From contig CAYQPE010000023.1 of the NCBI GenBank assembly GCA_964419445.1, forward strand, positions 1-21,220: a DNA stretch of 21,220 bases. The letters are read 5' to 3'. Origin of the DNA: JABHHG01 sp964419445 (lineage in GTDB: Bacteria; Fidelibacterota; Marinisomatia; SCGC-AAA003-L08; D37C17). Numbering within the stretch: position 1 is the first letter of the stretch; each line of letters starts with the position of its first letter. The notes beneath the pieces are model-generated. The model did no database searches and was not told the origin of the DNA. It saw nothing but the letters and a program-made list of their open reading frames with translations. Shown here piece after piece: positions 10,501 through 15,993 of the stretch. The position numbers and the translations under genes were made by a program.

Positions 10501-12602
10501 TCATGTGGATTGCTTATTGTAAAACTAACATCGTCTGAATCAGCACCAGATAGAGATAAAGATTCTGGACCATCAGTTTGTGTCCATGCAAACGAACTAA
10601 CAGAATCAAATTCATCATCATCATGAGAACCTGAACCATCAATATGGATGGTAATTTCATTAGCATCAGGGCTTCCGTTATGAGGAATTTCATAATGACC
10701 AGCACCTAAGTTTGTACCATCTTCAGATTCAACATGAGCTACAACTGAAACTGGATCCAAGTTATCATCTGTAGTAGCAGAAGCATCAGATTGTGTGCCT
10801 GCAATATTTACTTGCGCACCGCCAGATGTTCTAATACTATATCCATCAGTTGACTCACCAGCATCGTTAAATGCTGTTAATGTATAATTCCAAGTTGACT
10901 CATAAAGCAATCCTTGACCCTCATGACCTTCACGATCTTCATCATCAAGATAAGAAAGTCCAGACAATCCGTCAACATTGTCAGCACCTTCACGATATAC
11001 TTTATAAGATGATGCAGGGTATAAACCTGCAGCAGCATCCCAGCTCAATGCAATTGATCTGTCACCGCCATCAGCACTTAATGAAGACGCACCAACAGTA
11101 GGTACAACATTACCAATATGCACTCTTAAACTTTGCATTACACCTTGAGCCAAGAAAAATTCAACAGATGAACCATCAGAAATTGAATGGAATTCACTGT
11201 CTGCATCATCATCTAAGTTTAAAACTTCTACATACATTGGTACGCCAAGAGGTGTATTCAAGTAATCAAATGATACAGATGCATCACCTGACATATTTGA
11301 AATAATCTCAACATCCCATGTAGTAATATTATGTTCAAAGAATTCATCATCTTCAGTAACAACGTCCTGAGTAAAATTATCACCCCATTGTGAATCCCAT
11401 TCTGAATGTGGGAAATACAATGAAATATAGTTTCCATTCACTGGAGGCTCTGGCACATCAAATGCAGAATCATACCCATAGGTACCTGCAGGCGCCACAC
11501 CTAATTTGTTGTTTGAATCAGATACTTCAAAAGAACCCCATCCATTTATAGTTGCAGTTAATTGAAGTCCCCAAGAAATACCTTCAGATGCTTCTGCAAC
11601 AGCACAAGCTAAAGCAGAGTTAACTGAAGAACCAAATTCATTAGTAGCAACAACGCTAAAGCAGTGTTCAACACCAGCTTCTAATCCAACCACTTGCGTC
11701 GTAGTAGAGCTAGTAGATTTTACATAATCACCATTAGCATCATACACTTCATAGCTATATGCAGCATCACACATAAGTGCAGGTGCATCCCAAGATAAAA
11801 TCACACGAGATGGACCAGAAGCAGCAGCAGCATTTGAAACACCGGGCACAGTGTATTCACATTGAGAACCATTGTCCCAAACCGCATCAGCATCATAGTT
11901 GTCTGCACATGATGTAGTACAACCTAAACATGAAGAACCGTCGCCATTACATTCACCACAAACATCTTCTTCTGATGAACCACCACACTCTCCTGCACAA
12001 TCAAGTACATTTCCATCACAGTCACATTCGCCAGGCAAGATGCCAGGGCCACCACATTGGCCACATTCATCAACTTCAGCAGAACCACCACATTCGCCAG
12101 CACAGTCAAATTCTGCACAAGAACCATCATCTGCAGTTGCACTGCTGTCATAGTTACATGCAGTATCATCTGTACAACCAAATGTGTTGTTTGCACTTGA
12201 AGTACCACTTATAATTAAAATCTCATTATTTGCCCATCCTGGCATTCCACCATTAACACTCAATGTTAATGTACTACCGTTTGATGTATCATAAATTAAG
12301 ATTTCATCTGGAGTACCACCACCAGTTAGACCAAAAACAGGGCCATCTTGCCCCATCAATGGTAACGTGGTATAACCACCGTCTGCAGTTGGAATGGCAT
12401 TTGTAAATCCTACACATGTTCCATCCTTGAATGCACCAACTACATCAGTAGCAGAAACATCTTCACCATCAATCGTTAAACTTTCAAACATATAAAACGA
12501 TTGTTGAGTTGACTGTTCATACTCCCATCCTGTTGTATCATCAACATTTCGAGCCACCAATACTCCAAACATCAATAGAGTTATTAACAATATTCTTTTC
12601 AT
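7593..12602 (-). CDS. Giant modular secreted surface protein with T9SS sorting domain
   Basis: I chose ATG 12600-12602 (1669 aa) over the in-frame ATG at 12650. It directly precedes a signal peptide (MKRILLITLLMFGVLVA) and has AGGAGG at 12607-12612, 4 nt upstream. Rough residue positions: a 'YEQSTQQSFYMF...VGAFKDGTCVGF...MGQDG' domain 20-135; Cys-rich modules (GCTDDTACNYDSS, then two DCAGECGGS units) 140-230; FN3 250-337; a 'WGLQ...YISLYFPHSEW' domain 340-500; FN3 500-590; three Ig/PKD-like repeats rich in Asp and Ser, with one DLNDNGDYDLGEP calcium loop, 590-1000; FN3 1000-1115; Ig-like 'PTVTVLNPNGGE' 1117-1240; 'GWHLFGS/GWNLIANP' 1240-1415; 'WALSVHAKD...FGEDEFDMP' 1418-1570; sorting domain with SSAYPNPFNPTTS, ending in KLMLLK, 1580-1669. 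The order matches the neighbouring giant protein almost module for module. Probably a surface or secreted structural/adhesive protein; no enzyme domain is visible. Confidence 0.9.
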   Translation of the reverse strand: MKRILLITLLMFGVLVARNVDDTTGWEYEQSTQQSFYMFESLTIDGEDVSATDVVGAFKDGTCVGFTNAIPTADGGYTTLPLMGQDGPVFGLTGGGTPDEILIYDTSNGSTLTLSVNGGMPGWANNEILIISGTSSANNTFGCTDDTACNYDSSATADDGSCAEFDCAGECGGSAEVDECGQCGGPGILPGECDCDGNVLDCAGECGGSSEEDVCGECNGDGSSCLGCTTSCADNYDADAVWDNGSQCEYTVPGVSNAAAASGPSRVILSWDAPALMCDAAYSYEVYDANGDYVKSTSSTTTQVVGLEAGVEHCFSVVATNEFGSSVNSALACAVAEASEGISWGLQLTATINGWGSFEVSDSNNKLGVAPAGTYGYDSAFDVPEPPVNGNYISLYFPHSEWDSQWGDNFTQDVVTEDDEFFEHNITTWDVEIISNMSGDASVSFDYLNTPLGVPMYVEVLNLDDDADSEFHSISDGSSVEFFLAQGVMQSLRVHIGNVVPTVGASSLSADGGDRSIALSWDAAAGLYPASSYKVYREGADNVDGLSGLSYLDDEDREGHEGQGLLYESTWNYTLTAFNDAGESTDGYSIRTSGGAQVNIAGTQSDASATTDDNLDPVSVVAHVESEDGTNLGAGHYEIPHNGSPDANEITIHIDGSGSHDDDEFDSVSSFAWTQTDGPESLSLSGADSDDVSFTISNPHDGDTKSFSLNLHVTADYPVRGGSATRSSDASISVSIDDEPNADPVAASGLDLIVAGDGASDLTMGDNHNSDGNDYDAGDQLWYVPHDGDTESSTASLSFDASSSSDADGDDLSYEFKLIAGEIEGFSFSDLNDNGDYDLGEPFELDGGDEIYVTELDASSDITYDDNLPADIYVVKMIVTDAYGDSDESSIVVGVEAERNAGPSVSVGDDQEWYMNTDEDAKDISMSAHSVDDSDGDELAYSWSYDGPGNDGGQASTSGELPDYPALDNDQALVEGSHTFTLTATDNYGASAEASFSISIYNEPGAVAPTSLAIDDPYNAFKHIKIEWSEGVLDRSDFTNSNGEEIYTGSLNNTEYFVVYLNGEAVATYDNDQGDGAVYSHHEESLAADSDYDFVVEAYNSDDTGAASDATSHHTHARPTVTVLNPNGGEIHTFDDARFDNDEYAVEFTTTNDRFISSIDIEFLGQNGWVAEDDDEGSISGSADGDDNGSYSASVDSDGSEIYYDGKIRITVTDIGDFNGDNKEGNNDASDGSFSLAAHALSKSFSEGWHLFGSAMDVGGASSTLMNDNVGSLGTWGADWLAFDSNSAYEDLNLNHGEGFYLALTNSSSGLLSLEYGQPVTGDPGNGDDFSSLDLSHGWNLIANPLVTEVDKGDIQVSYDGVSLGWEAAVDAGWVAPTINGWFGDSHFPYNRLQPWGGYWINTSRDLSLSFAPTESGLAREASEDVWALSVHAKDVAGNATGDYITIALSEDATSSFKFGEDEFDMPNPSSASMIDMYIDNSDWMSTKDENGVEVNMPYFFKDVKSTNYDEYEAWNISADKYNVENAIELSWNAPVALDADVSLIVDGEVIDMKVETSVEIDNAENMTIVVGNVNSFLNPVPDNFALSSAYPNPFNPTTSLNLDLNQDGFVSVKVYNVVGQVVAELVNGHMNAGYHTIQWNAGNVSSGMYLVQVEAGDNIATQKLMLLK

Positions 12603-12604
12603 TT

Positions 12605-12613
12605 CTCCTCCTT
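12605..12613 (-). promoter_or_regulatory. Strong ribosome binding site deciding the start
   Basis: On the minus strand AAGGAGGAG lies just before ATG 12602. It supports this internal start, not the upstream ATG at 12650, whose extra 16 codons would place a charged stretch ahead of the signal peptide. Confidence 0.75.
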
Positions 12614-12700
12614 CTGCTATTCTCAGAATTCTATTCATAATTCTTTTCATTTAAATTTCCCCCTTTGGAGTTCAATTAATAAGTAAAAATTTCTGTGGAG

Positions 12701-12730
12701 AATATAAAGTGTTGTAAAAACTTGAAACAA
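12701..12730 (-). promoter_or_regulatory. Possible sigma-70-like promoter of the second giant gene
   Basis: On the minus strand TTGTTT (12725-12730) and TATATT (12701-12706) are separated by 18 nt. Transcription would start near 12694 and leave a leader of about 90 nt. The assignment is by eye; promoter consensus in this lineage is uncertain. Confidence 0.35.
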
Positions 12731-12756
12731 CTACAAATTCACACGTTGGGGTAAAG

Positions 12757-12772
12757 TTTGATGTACATCACT
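12757..12772. promoter_or_regulatory. CRP/FNR-type inverted repeat
   Basis: The minus strand reads AGTGATGTACATCAAA, that is GTGA-N6-TCAA around the perfect 12-bp palindrome TGATGTACATCA. The centre is about 70 bp upstream of the transcription start implied by the tentative promoter, a position compatible with class I CRP-type activation. Confidence 0.4.
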
Positions 12773-13037
12773 TTTTAGACCCCTCCTCCTTCAGAAACTT
12801 TATTTTATTGATACTCAAGCAAGAAAATTAACCTCCCAATCCTCCAATTGAGAGTGCAATTACCCTTTTATCAAGTTACAAATGTTACGATGTGTTGCAG
12901 TCAAACACAAGCAAAATTGTTACAAAAATGTTACAATCATGAAAAAATATATTAAATAATGAAATTAACTTTCATTTTGAAATCATTTTACTTTAAAATT
13001 ACGCCTGTTCAAGGGACTCAATTTAAAAGCTTATATA

Positions 13038-13110
13038 TCACCTCGTGCCACTTAGATGGCATGGGACGGCGAGGTGAGAAGGCGGGAGCCCCGAACTTGT
13101 TCGGGGCTCC
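13038..13110 (+). other. GC-rich structured intergenic element (two strong hairpins; candidate ncRNA or palindromic repeat)
   Basis: Hairpin A: TCACCTCG (13038-13045) pairs with CGAGGTGA (13070-13077). Inside it, TGCCA (13046-13050) pairs with TGGCA (13057-13061) around a CTTAGA loop, leaving an asymmetric 8-nt bulge (13062-13069). Hairpin B: GGAGCCCCGAAC (13085-13096) pairs perfectly with GTTCGGGGCTCC (13099-13110). The element is far more GC-rich than the window. It could be a small RNA ending in its own terminator hairpin or a REP-like palindromic unit. I do not recognise a known RNA family. The strand is a guess. Confidence 0.4.
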
Positions 13111-13120
13111 ATTTCTATTA

Positions 13121-13152
13121 AAAAAGGCGGTTATATGTATAACCGCCTTTTT
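13121..13152. terminator. Bidirectional intrinsic terminator after hflC
   Basis: AAAAAGGCGGTTAT (13121-13134) and ATAACCGCCTTTTT (13139-13152) form a perfect 14-bp stem with an ATGT loop. T-tracts are present in both directions. It begins 26 nt after the hflC stop and would end the hflK-hflC transcript, and also any plus-strand transcript from the element at 13038-13110. Confidence 0.9.
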
Positions 13153-13177
13153 CTTTAATACTCATATTTAAATCAAA

Positions 13178-14110
13178 CTATTTTGTAAAATACTTTAAGT
13201 ATTTACCGTCGGTTGACAATATAACCTGTGTACTAGAGTCCATGGTATTTTTATATGTTTCCAAAGATTTTTGGAAATTATAAAATTCTGGGGATTTATT
13301 AAATGCATCGGCGTAAATCTTTACAGCCTCTGCATCTGCCTCACCTTTTATTATTTGTGCTTGCAGATACGCCTCAGATCTAATTTCCTTTTCACGTTGA
13401 ATTTGCATTCCCAGAATTTCTTGTTTCTTACCTTGGCCTTGACCACGATATTTCTCTGCTATCATACTTTGTTCAGAAATCATCCGGTTAAAGAGCTTTG
13501 ATTGTACCTGCTCATTATAGTTTATACGTTTTAGTTGAACATCAACAATTTCAATTCCCATATCTAATTCAAGTAATCGTGATTCGACATTTTTGCGAAC
13601 TGTCTCTATAATATCTAAACGTGCACCTTTACTAGACAAGACTTCAGCATCATAAGTTATATCTGACTCATCCTCAACATGGACTTGCATTTGCCGGTCT
13701 GATGATCGGATTATTTCATCCATATTTCGGTTGGAAATCTCATCACGAACAGCACCATCAATTATGTCATCCAAACGGGATTGTGCCATCATCTCATTTT
13801 TTGCAGATTTATAAAACTGCAAGGCATCTGAAATTTTCCACCGTGCAAAGGCATCAATAAAAATATATTTATTATCTTTTGTGGGAATTTCATTAGCTGC
13901 ACCATCCCATTCTAAAATTCGTTTGTCAAACTTTATGACTGTTTGAATTAATGGAATTTTAAAATTCAGACCTGCATCGGTAATGGTTTTCCCCACGGGT
14001 TTACCAAATTGAATGGTAATAGCTTGCTCTGTTTCATTTACAACAAATAAACCTCCAGACAAGACAAGTACGAAAAAAACTAATAGTATTGGAAAAATTG
14101 ACCGCTTCAT
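13178..14110 (-). CDS. hflC: HflC, SPFH/band-7 membrane protein of the FtsH-regulating HflKC complex
   Basis: 310 aa, close to the roughly 330 aa of Escherichia coli HflC. One N-terminal membrane anchor (FPILLVFFVLVLSGGLFVV, residues 6-24) is followed by the band-7 core beginning NETEQAITIQFGKPVG. A helical, charged region around residues 185-265 includes RGQGQGKKQEILGMQIQ and an Ala-rich EADAEAVKIYADAF segment. The C-terminus (FYNFQKSLETYKNTMDSSTQ) is typical of HflC. In characterised bacteria HflC forms a large membrane cage with HflK around FtsH and modulates its degradation of membrane proteins; FtsH itself is not in this window. The ATG overlaps the hflK stop (TAATG) and follows a full-strength AAAAGGAGGT ribosome site at 14116-14125, so the two are probably translated in balance. 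Confidence 0.93.
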   Translation of the reverse strand: MKRSIFPILLVFFVLVLSGGLFVVNETEQAITIQFGKPVGKTITDAGLNFKIPLIQTVIKFDKRILEWDGAANEIPTKDNKYIFIDAFARWKISDALQFYKSAKNEMMAQSRLDDIIDGAVRDEISNRNMDEIIRSSDRQMQVHVEDESDITYDAEVLSSKGARLDIIETVRKNVESRLLELDMGIEIVDVQLKRINYNEQVQSKLFNRMISEQSMIAEKYRGQGQGKKQEILGMQIQREKEIRSEAYLQAQIIKGEADAEAVKIYADAFNKSPEFYNFQKSLETYKNTMDSSTQVILSTDGKYLKYFTK

Positions 14111-15075
14111 TATTTACCTCCTTTTATATTAAGCATGGGTAAAAAATTTTCTAATTCAGATGAAACCAGCACTTTATTTGGAATCTTTGAAAGCACTTCT
14201 TCCATAGTTTCTAAATAAATTCTATCCTTTGTAATTTGTGGTGCCTTTTTATATTCTTTCAGTACTTTTTCAAATAATGCCACATCACCTTTTGCTGTAT
14301 TCACTCTGTCAATTGCATAACCTTTTGCTTCATTTACAATTTTCTCGGCTTCACCTTCAACATTATAAATTTTCTTATTATACTCTTGCTTGGCTTCATT
14401 GATAGAAGTTTCTTGCTCCTGCTTCGCTCTATTTACTTCATTAAAAGAGTCCGCAACAGGAGTTGGCGGTACAACACCTTGTAGTTGAACCATTTGAACA
14501 GAAATTCCAGCATTATATTCATCAAGTATTTTCTGCATATGTATAGTAGCTTCATCCGCAACAGCTCTTCTTTCAGATTGCAACACCTCATTAAATGATC
14601 GATCACCAATCATTAATCGCATGGTGGATTCAGATACATCTCTTATTGTATTCTCTACATTTTTAACTTTGAATAAATAATCAGCAGCATCTCTAATTTT
14701 GTACTGAACCACCCAATGCACTTCTGCAATTTTCAAATCACCAGTAAGCATCCACGATTCGTGATCAAAATTTCTGGATGAGTATTTTGTTTTTACCCCT
14801 GGACGCACCGTCTTGAAACCAAATTCAAGTTTGTATTGATAGTCCACTTTTACTTTTTCAACGCTATCAATTATAGGAACCTTAAAATGTAGTCCCGGCA
14901 TGGTTGTAGTTAGATATTTTCCTAACCGCGTTACGACGCCATTTTCGTTGGCATCAACGGTATAAAAAGAACTGAGTATGACAATAGCTGCGAAAACCAG
15001 TCCAAACATTTGCCATATCTTTTGAGTATTTATTTTGGGAATTTTAATCTCCCCATCTAAATTTATTTTTGACAT
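14110..15075 (-). CDS. hflK: HflK, SPFH/band-7 partner of HflC
   Basis: 321 aa, shorter than Escherichia coli HflK (about 419 aa). It has a short cytosolic N-terminus without the Gly/Gln-rich extension and one membrane anchor (residues 20-40, MFGLVFAAIVILSSFYTV). The SPFH core starts DANENGVVTRLGKYLTTTMPG and contains the HflK-like VQLQGVVPPTPVADSFNEV near residue 200, followed by an alanine/glutamate-rich coiled region (AKQEQETSINEAKQEY). First gene of the hflK-hflC operon. The start is supported by GAGG at 15081-15084, 5 nt upstream of the ATG. It is transcribed divergently from the small-gene cluster beginning at 15181, with a 105-bp shared upstream region in which I see no clear operator. 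Confidence 0.93.
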   Translation of the reverse strand: MSKINLDGEIKIPKINTQKIWQMFGLVFAAIVILSSFYTVDANENGVVTRLGKYLTTTMPGLHFKVPIIDSVEKVKVDYQYKLEFGFKTVRPGVKTKYSSRNFDHESWMLTGDLKIAEVHWVVQYKIRDAADYLFKVKNVENTIRDVSESTMRLMIGDRSFNEVLQSERRAVADEATIHMQKILDEYNAGISVQMVQLQGVVPPTPVADSFNEVNRAKQEQETSINEAKQEYNKKIYNVEGEAEKIVNEAKGYAIDRVNTAKGDVALFEKVLKEYKKAPQITKDRIYLETMEEVLSKIPNKVLVSSELENFLPMLNIKGGK

Positions 15076-15180
15076 GAATACCTCATTTATATTTAATATA
15101 TTGGAAATTCTTACTGCAAATTTAAAGCCAATATTGTATTCGTACTTTGAAAGAATTAGAAAACTGACAGAAATTCACAC

Positions 15181-15354
15181 ATGGGACAAACCATATTATT
15201 TATATTTTTTGTGGCATTAGCCATTGTAGGATTTAAGTTCATTACACTCCGTTCAGGGAATTATGATGTGGACTACTTTACAAAAATAATTGGTTGGGTT
15301 CTCATCATTCCCGCAATTTGGGGAATACTAGAATCACTGAGAATTATTCAATGA
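15181..15354 (+). CDS. 57-aa small membrane protein of unknown function
   Basis: This reading frame encodes MGQTILFIFFVALAIVGFKF, a short loop with LRSGNYDVDYFTK, and a second hydrophobic stretch (IIGWVLIIPAIWGIL), so two membrane spans are likely. An in-frame TAG at 15157-15159 rules out an upstream extension, which makes ATG 15181 the only ATG start. No clear ribosome site is visible. It ends in TGA (15352-15354), 6 nt before the selenoprotein start and in the same frame, so the two genes are almost certainly co-transcribed. I do not recognise the family; function unknown. Confidence 0.6.
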   Translation: MGQTILFIFFVALAIVGFKFITLRSGNYDVDYFTKIIGWVLIIPAIWGILESLRIIQ

Positions 15355-15360
15355 GGTTAT

Positions 15361-15582
15361 ATGAAATTTCATATTGAGTTTTGCGAACGCTGAAACTATC
15401 ATCCAGAATTTGACCGTGTGTCATCTATCATAAAAAAATATGATGCTAAAGCAATTATAGAAGGAAATAATAATCCTCCCCGTACAGGATCATTTGAAGT
15501 GGAAATGGATGGGGAATTATTATTTTCAAAATTTGAGTTAAACCGCTTCCCCACCGAATCTGAAATAAAGTCATGGCTATAG
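15361..15582 (+). CDS. SelW/Rdx-family selenoprotein with in-frame UGA (selenocysteine)
   Basis: Read with the TGA at 15391-15393 as selenocysteine, the frame gives 73 aa: MKFHIEFCERU, then NYHPEFDRVSSIIKKYDAK, and a C-terminal half with GSFEVEMDGELLFSK and RFPTESEIKSWL, ending at TAG 15580-15582. The C-x-x-U redox motif (Cys8, Sec11) after the first beta strand, and the G-x-FEV-x-x-DG-x-L-x-x-SK-x-x-x-x-x-FP block, are hallmarks of the Rdx/selenoprotein W thioredoxin-like family, whose usual size is about 70-100 aa. Members are thought to be thiol-redox proteins; substrates are unknown. The start is fixed by GAGG at 15353-15356, 4 nt upstream of the ATG. Other genes in this window (15181-15354 and 19224-19703) end in TGA, so the code is not globally reassigned. 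A plausible SECIS hairpin follows the UGA. Conventional calling would truncate this after 10 codons. Confidence 0.85.
15405..15426 (+). promoter_or_regulatory. Candidate bacterial SECIS hairpin within the selenoprotein coding sequence
   Basis: Downstream of the UGA, TGAC (15411-15414) pairs with GTCA (15420-15423) around a 5-nt loop CGTGT. An AUU bulge (15408-15410) separates this from a lower AGA/TCT stem (15405-15407 with 15424-15426). The G at the second loop position, 23 nt after the UGA, and a U next to the upper stem match the general bacterial SECIS pattern. The stem is short and was folded only by eye. Confidence 0.4.
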
Positions 15583-15649
15583 TACTGCCAACTTGTCAAA
15601 AAATCAGATTGGTTATATTTTTGCAATTCATACTGAAAAAAGATTAGTC

Positions 15650-15871
15650 ATGCAATTTCAGTTTAATAATTTTAGAAGCTATTTCCAATCACCTCAACAT
15701 CAATCTTGGAAGCCCGTTGCCAAAGTAGGATGTGGTTTTATCATTTTCGCTGTAGTCATAGAATTATTGAAAGATGTAATCATTTCAATCTTATCATTTT
15801 TATCCATCACTATCGGCATTATAATTTTAATTGTGGCATTCCGAATTTGGAAATTAAATCGCTTTTATTAA
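15650..15871 (+). CDS. 73-aa small membrane protein of unknown function
   Basis: ATG 15650 gives MQFQFNNFRSYFQSPQHQSW, followed by two hydrophobic stretches (VGCGFIIFAVVIELL and IISILSFLSITIGIIILIVAF) and a basic tail (RIWKLNRFY), consistent with two membrane spans. The frame is open upstream to a TTG at 15593 (92 aa), but neither start has a clear ribosome site, so the start is uncertain. It lies 67 nt after the selenoprotein stop on the same strand and may belong to the same transcript. Family not recognised. Confidence 0.55.
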   Translation: MQFQFNNFRSYFQSPQHQSWKPVAKVGCGFIIFAVVIELLKDVIISILSFLSITIGIIILIVAFRIWKLNRFY

Positions 15872-15948
15872 AATGACATTCATTACTAAATTAGTTTACC
15901 TTTCCTCCAATTACTCTGTTTGATTGAGTAATAATACTCCAATTAATT

Positions 15949-15962
15949 TTGACGTGTGTCAC
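15949..15962. promoter_or_regulatory. CRP/FNR-type half-site pair upstream of the 822-aa secreted protein
   Basis: TTGACGTGTGTCAC reads TTGA-N6-TCAC, the same spacing as the inverted repeats before the two giant genes. Its centre is about 38 bp from the ATG. If the TATAAA at 15983-15988 is the -10 box, the site would lie near -40, a class II position, with an essentially leaderless transcript. This is tentative. Confidence 0.3.
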
Positions 15963-15971
15963 GAATTCTCA

Positions 15972-15987
15972 TTATAACACGTTATAA
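15972..15987. promoter_or_regulatory. AT-rich inverted repeat at the start of the 822-aa gene
   Basis: TTATAAC (15972-15978) and GTTATAA (15981-15987) form a perfect inverted repeat with a 2-nt spacer, ending 6 nt before the ATG. It overlaps any plausible -10 element and could be an operator. AT richness makes chance more likely than for a GC-containing palindrome. Confidence 0.25.
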
Positions 15988-15993
15988 AATTGC

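Larger units (their letters stand above)
12603..13037. other. Intergenic region with no supported gene
   Basis: This stretch holds the leader and promoter region of the second giant gene (12603-12772) and an AT-rich part. Near 12874-12935 the latter carries four copies of a TGTTACA-like heptamer on the plus strand: 12874-12880, 12883-12889, 12918-12924 and 12929-12935. The last two are exactly one helical turn (11 bp) apart. No convincing ORF, tRNA or rRNA is visible. Confidence 0.5.

Noticed and set aside
12603..12650. Upstream in-frame ATG at 12650 as the start of the second giant protein
   Set aside because: The internal ATG at 12602 has an AGGAGG site 4 nt upstream and begins a standard signal peptide. 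The longer form would put 16 charged residues ahead of it.
12959..13171. Plus-strand ORF of 70 codons
   Set aside because: It runs through the GC-rich double hairpin and the bidirectional terminator, has no ribosome site, and its composition changes abruptly at the hairpins. Structured non-coding sequence explains it better.
15076..15180. Divergent promoter or operator between hflK and the small-gene cluster
   Set aside because: Promoters must exist here, but I could not find a hexamer pair or palindrome that stands out from the AT-rich background.
15352..15393. Genome-wide reassignment of TGA to an amino acid
   Set aside because: TGA ends the 57-aa ORF and the hotdog-like gene in coupled overlaps, and no other gene here contains in-frame TGA.
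15399..15626. Minus-strand ORF of 75 codons
   Set aside because: It is antisense to the SelW-like selenoprotein, whose family match on the plus strand is clear; the antisense translation looks like no protein family.
15910..15932. ATTACTC / GAGTAAT inverted repeat as a terminator after the small-gene cluster
   Set aside because: The stem is 7 AT-rich pairs with a 9-nt loop and no T-tract follows; too weak to call.
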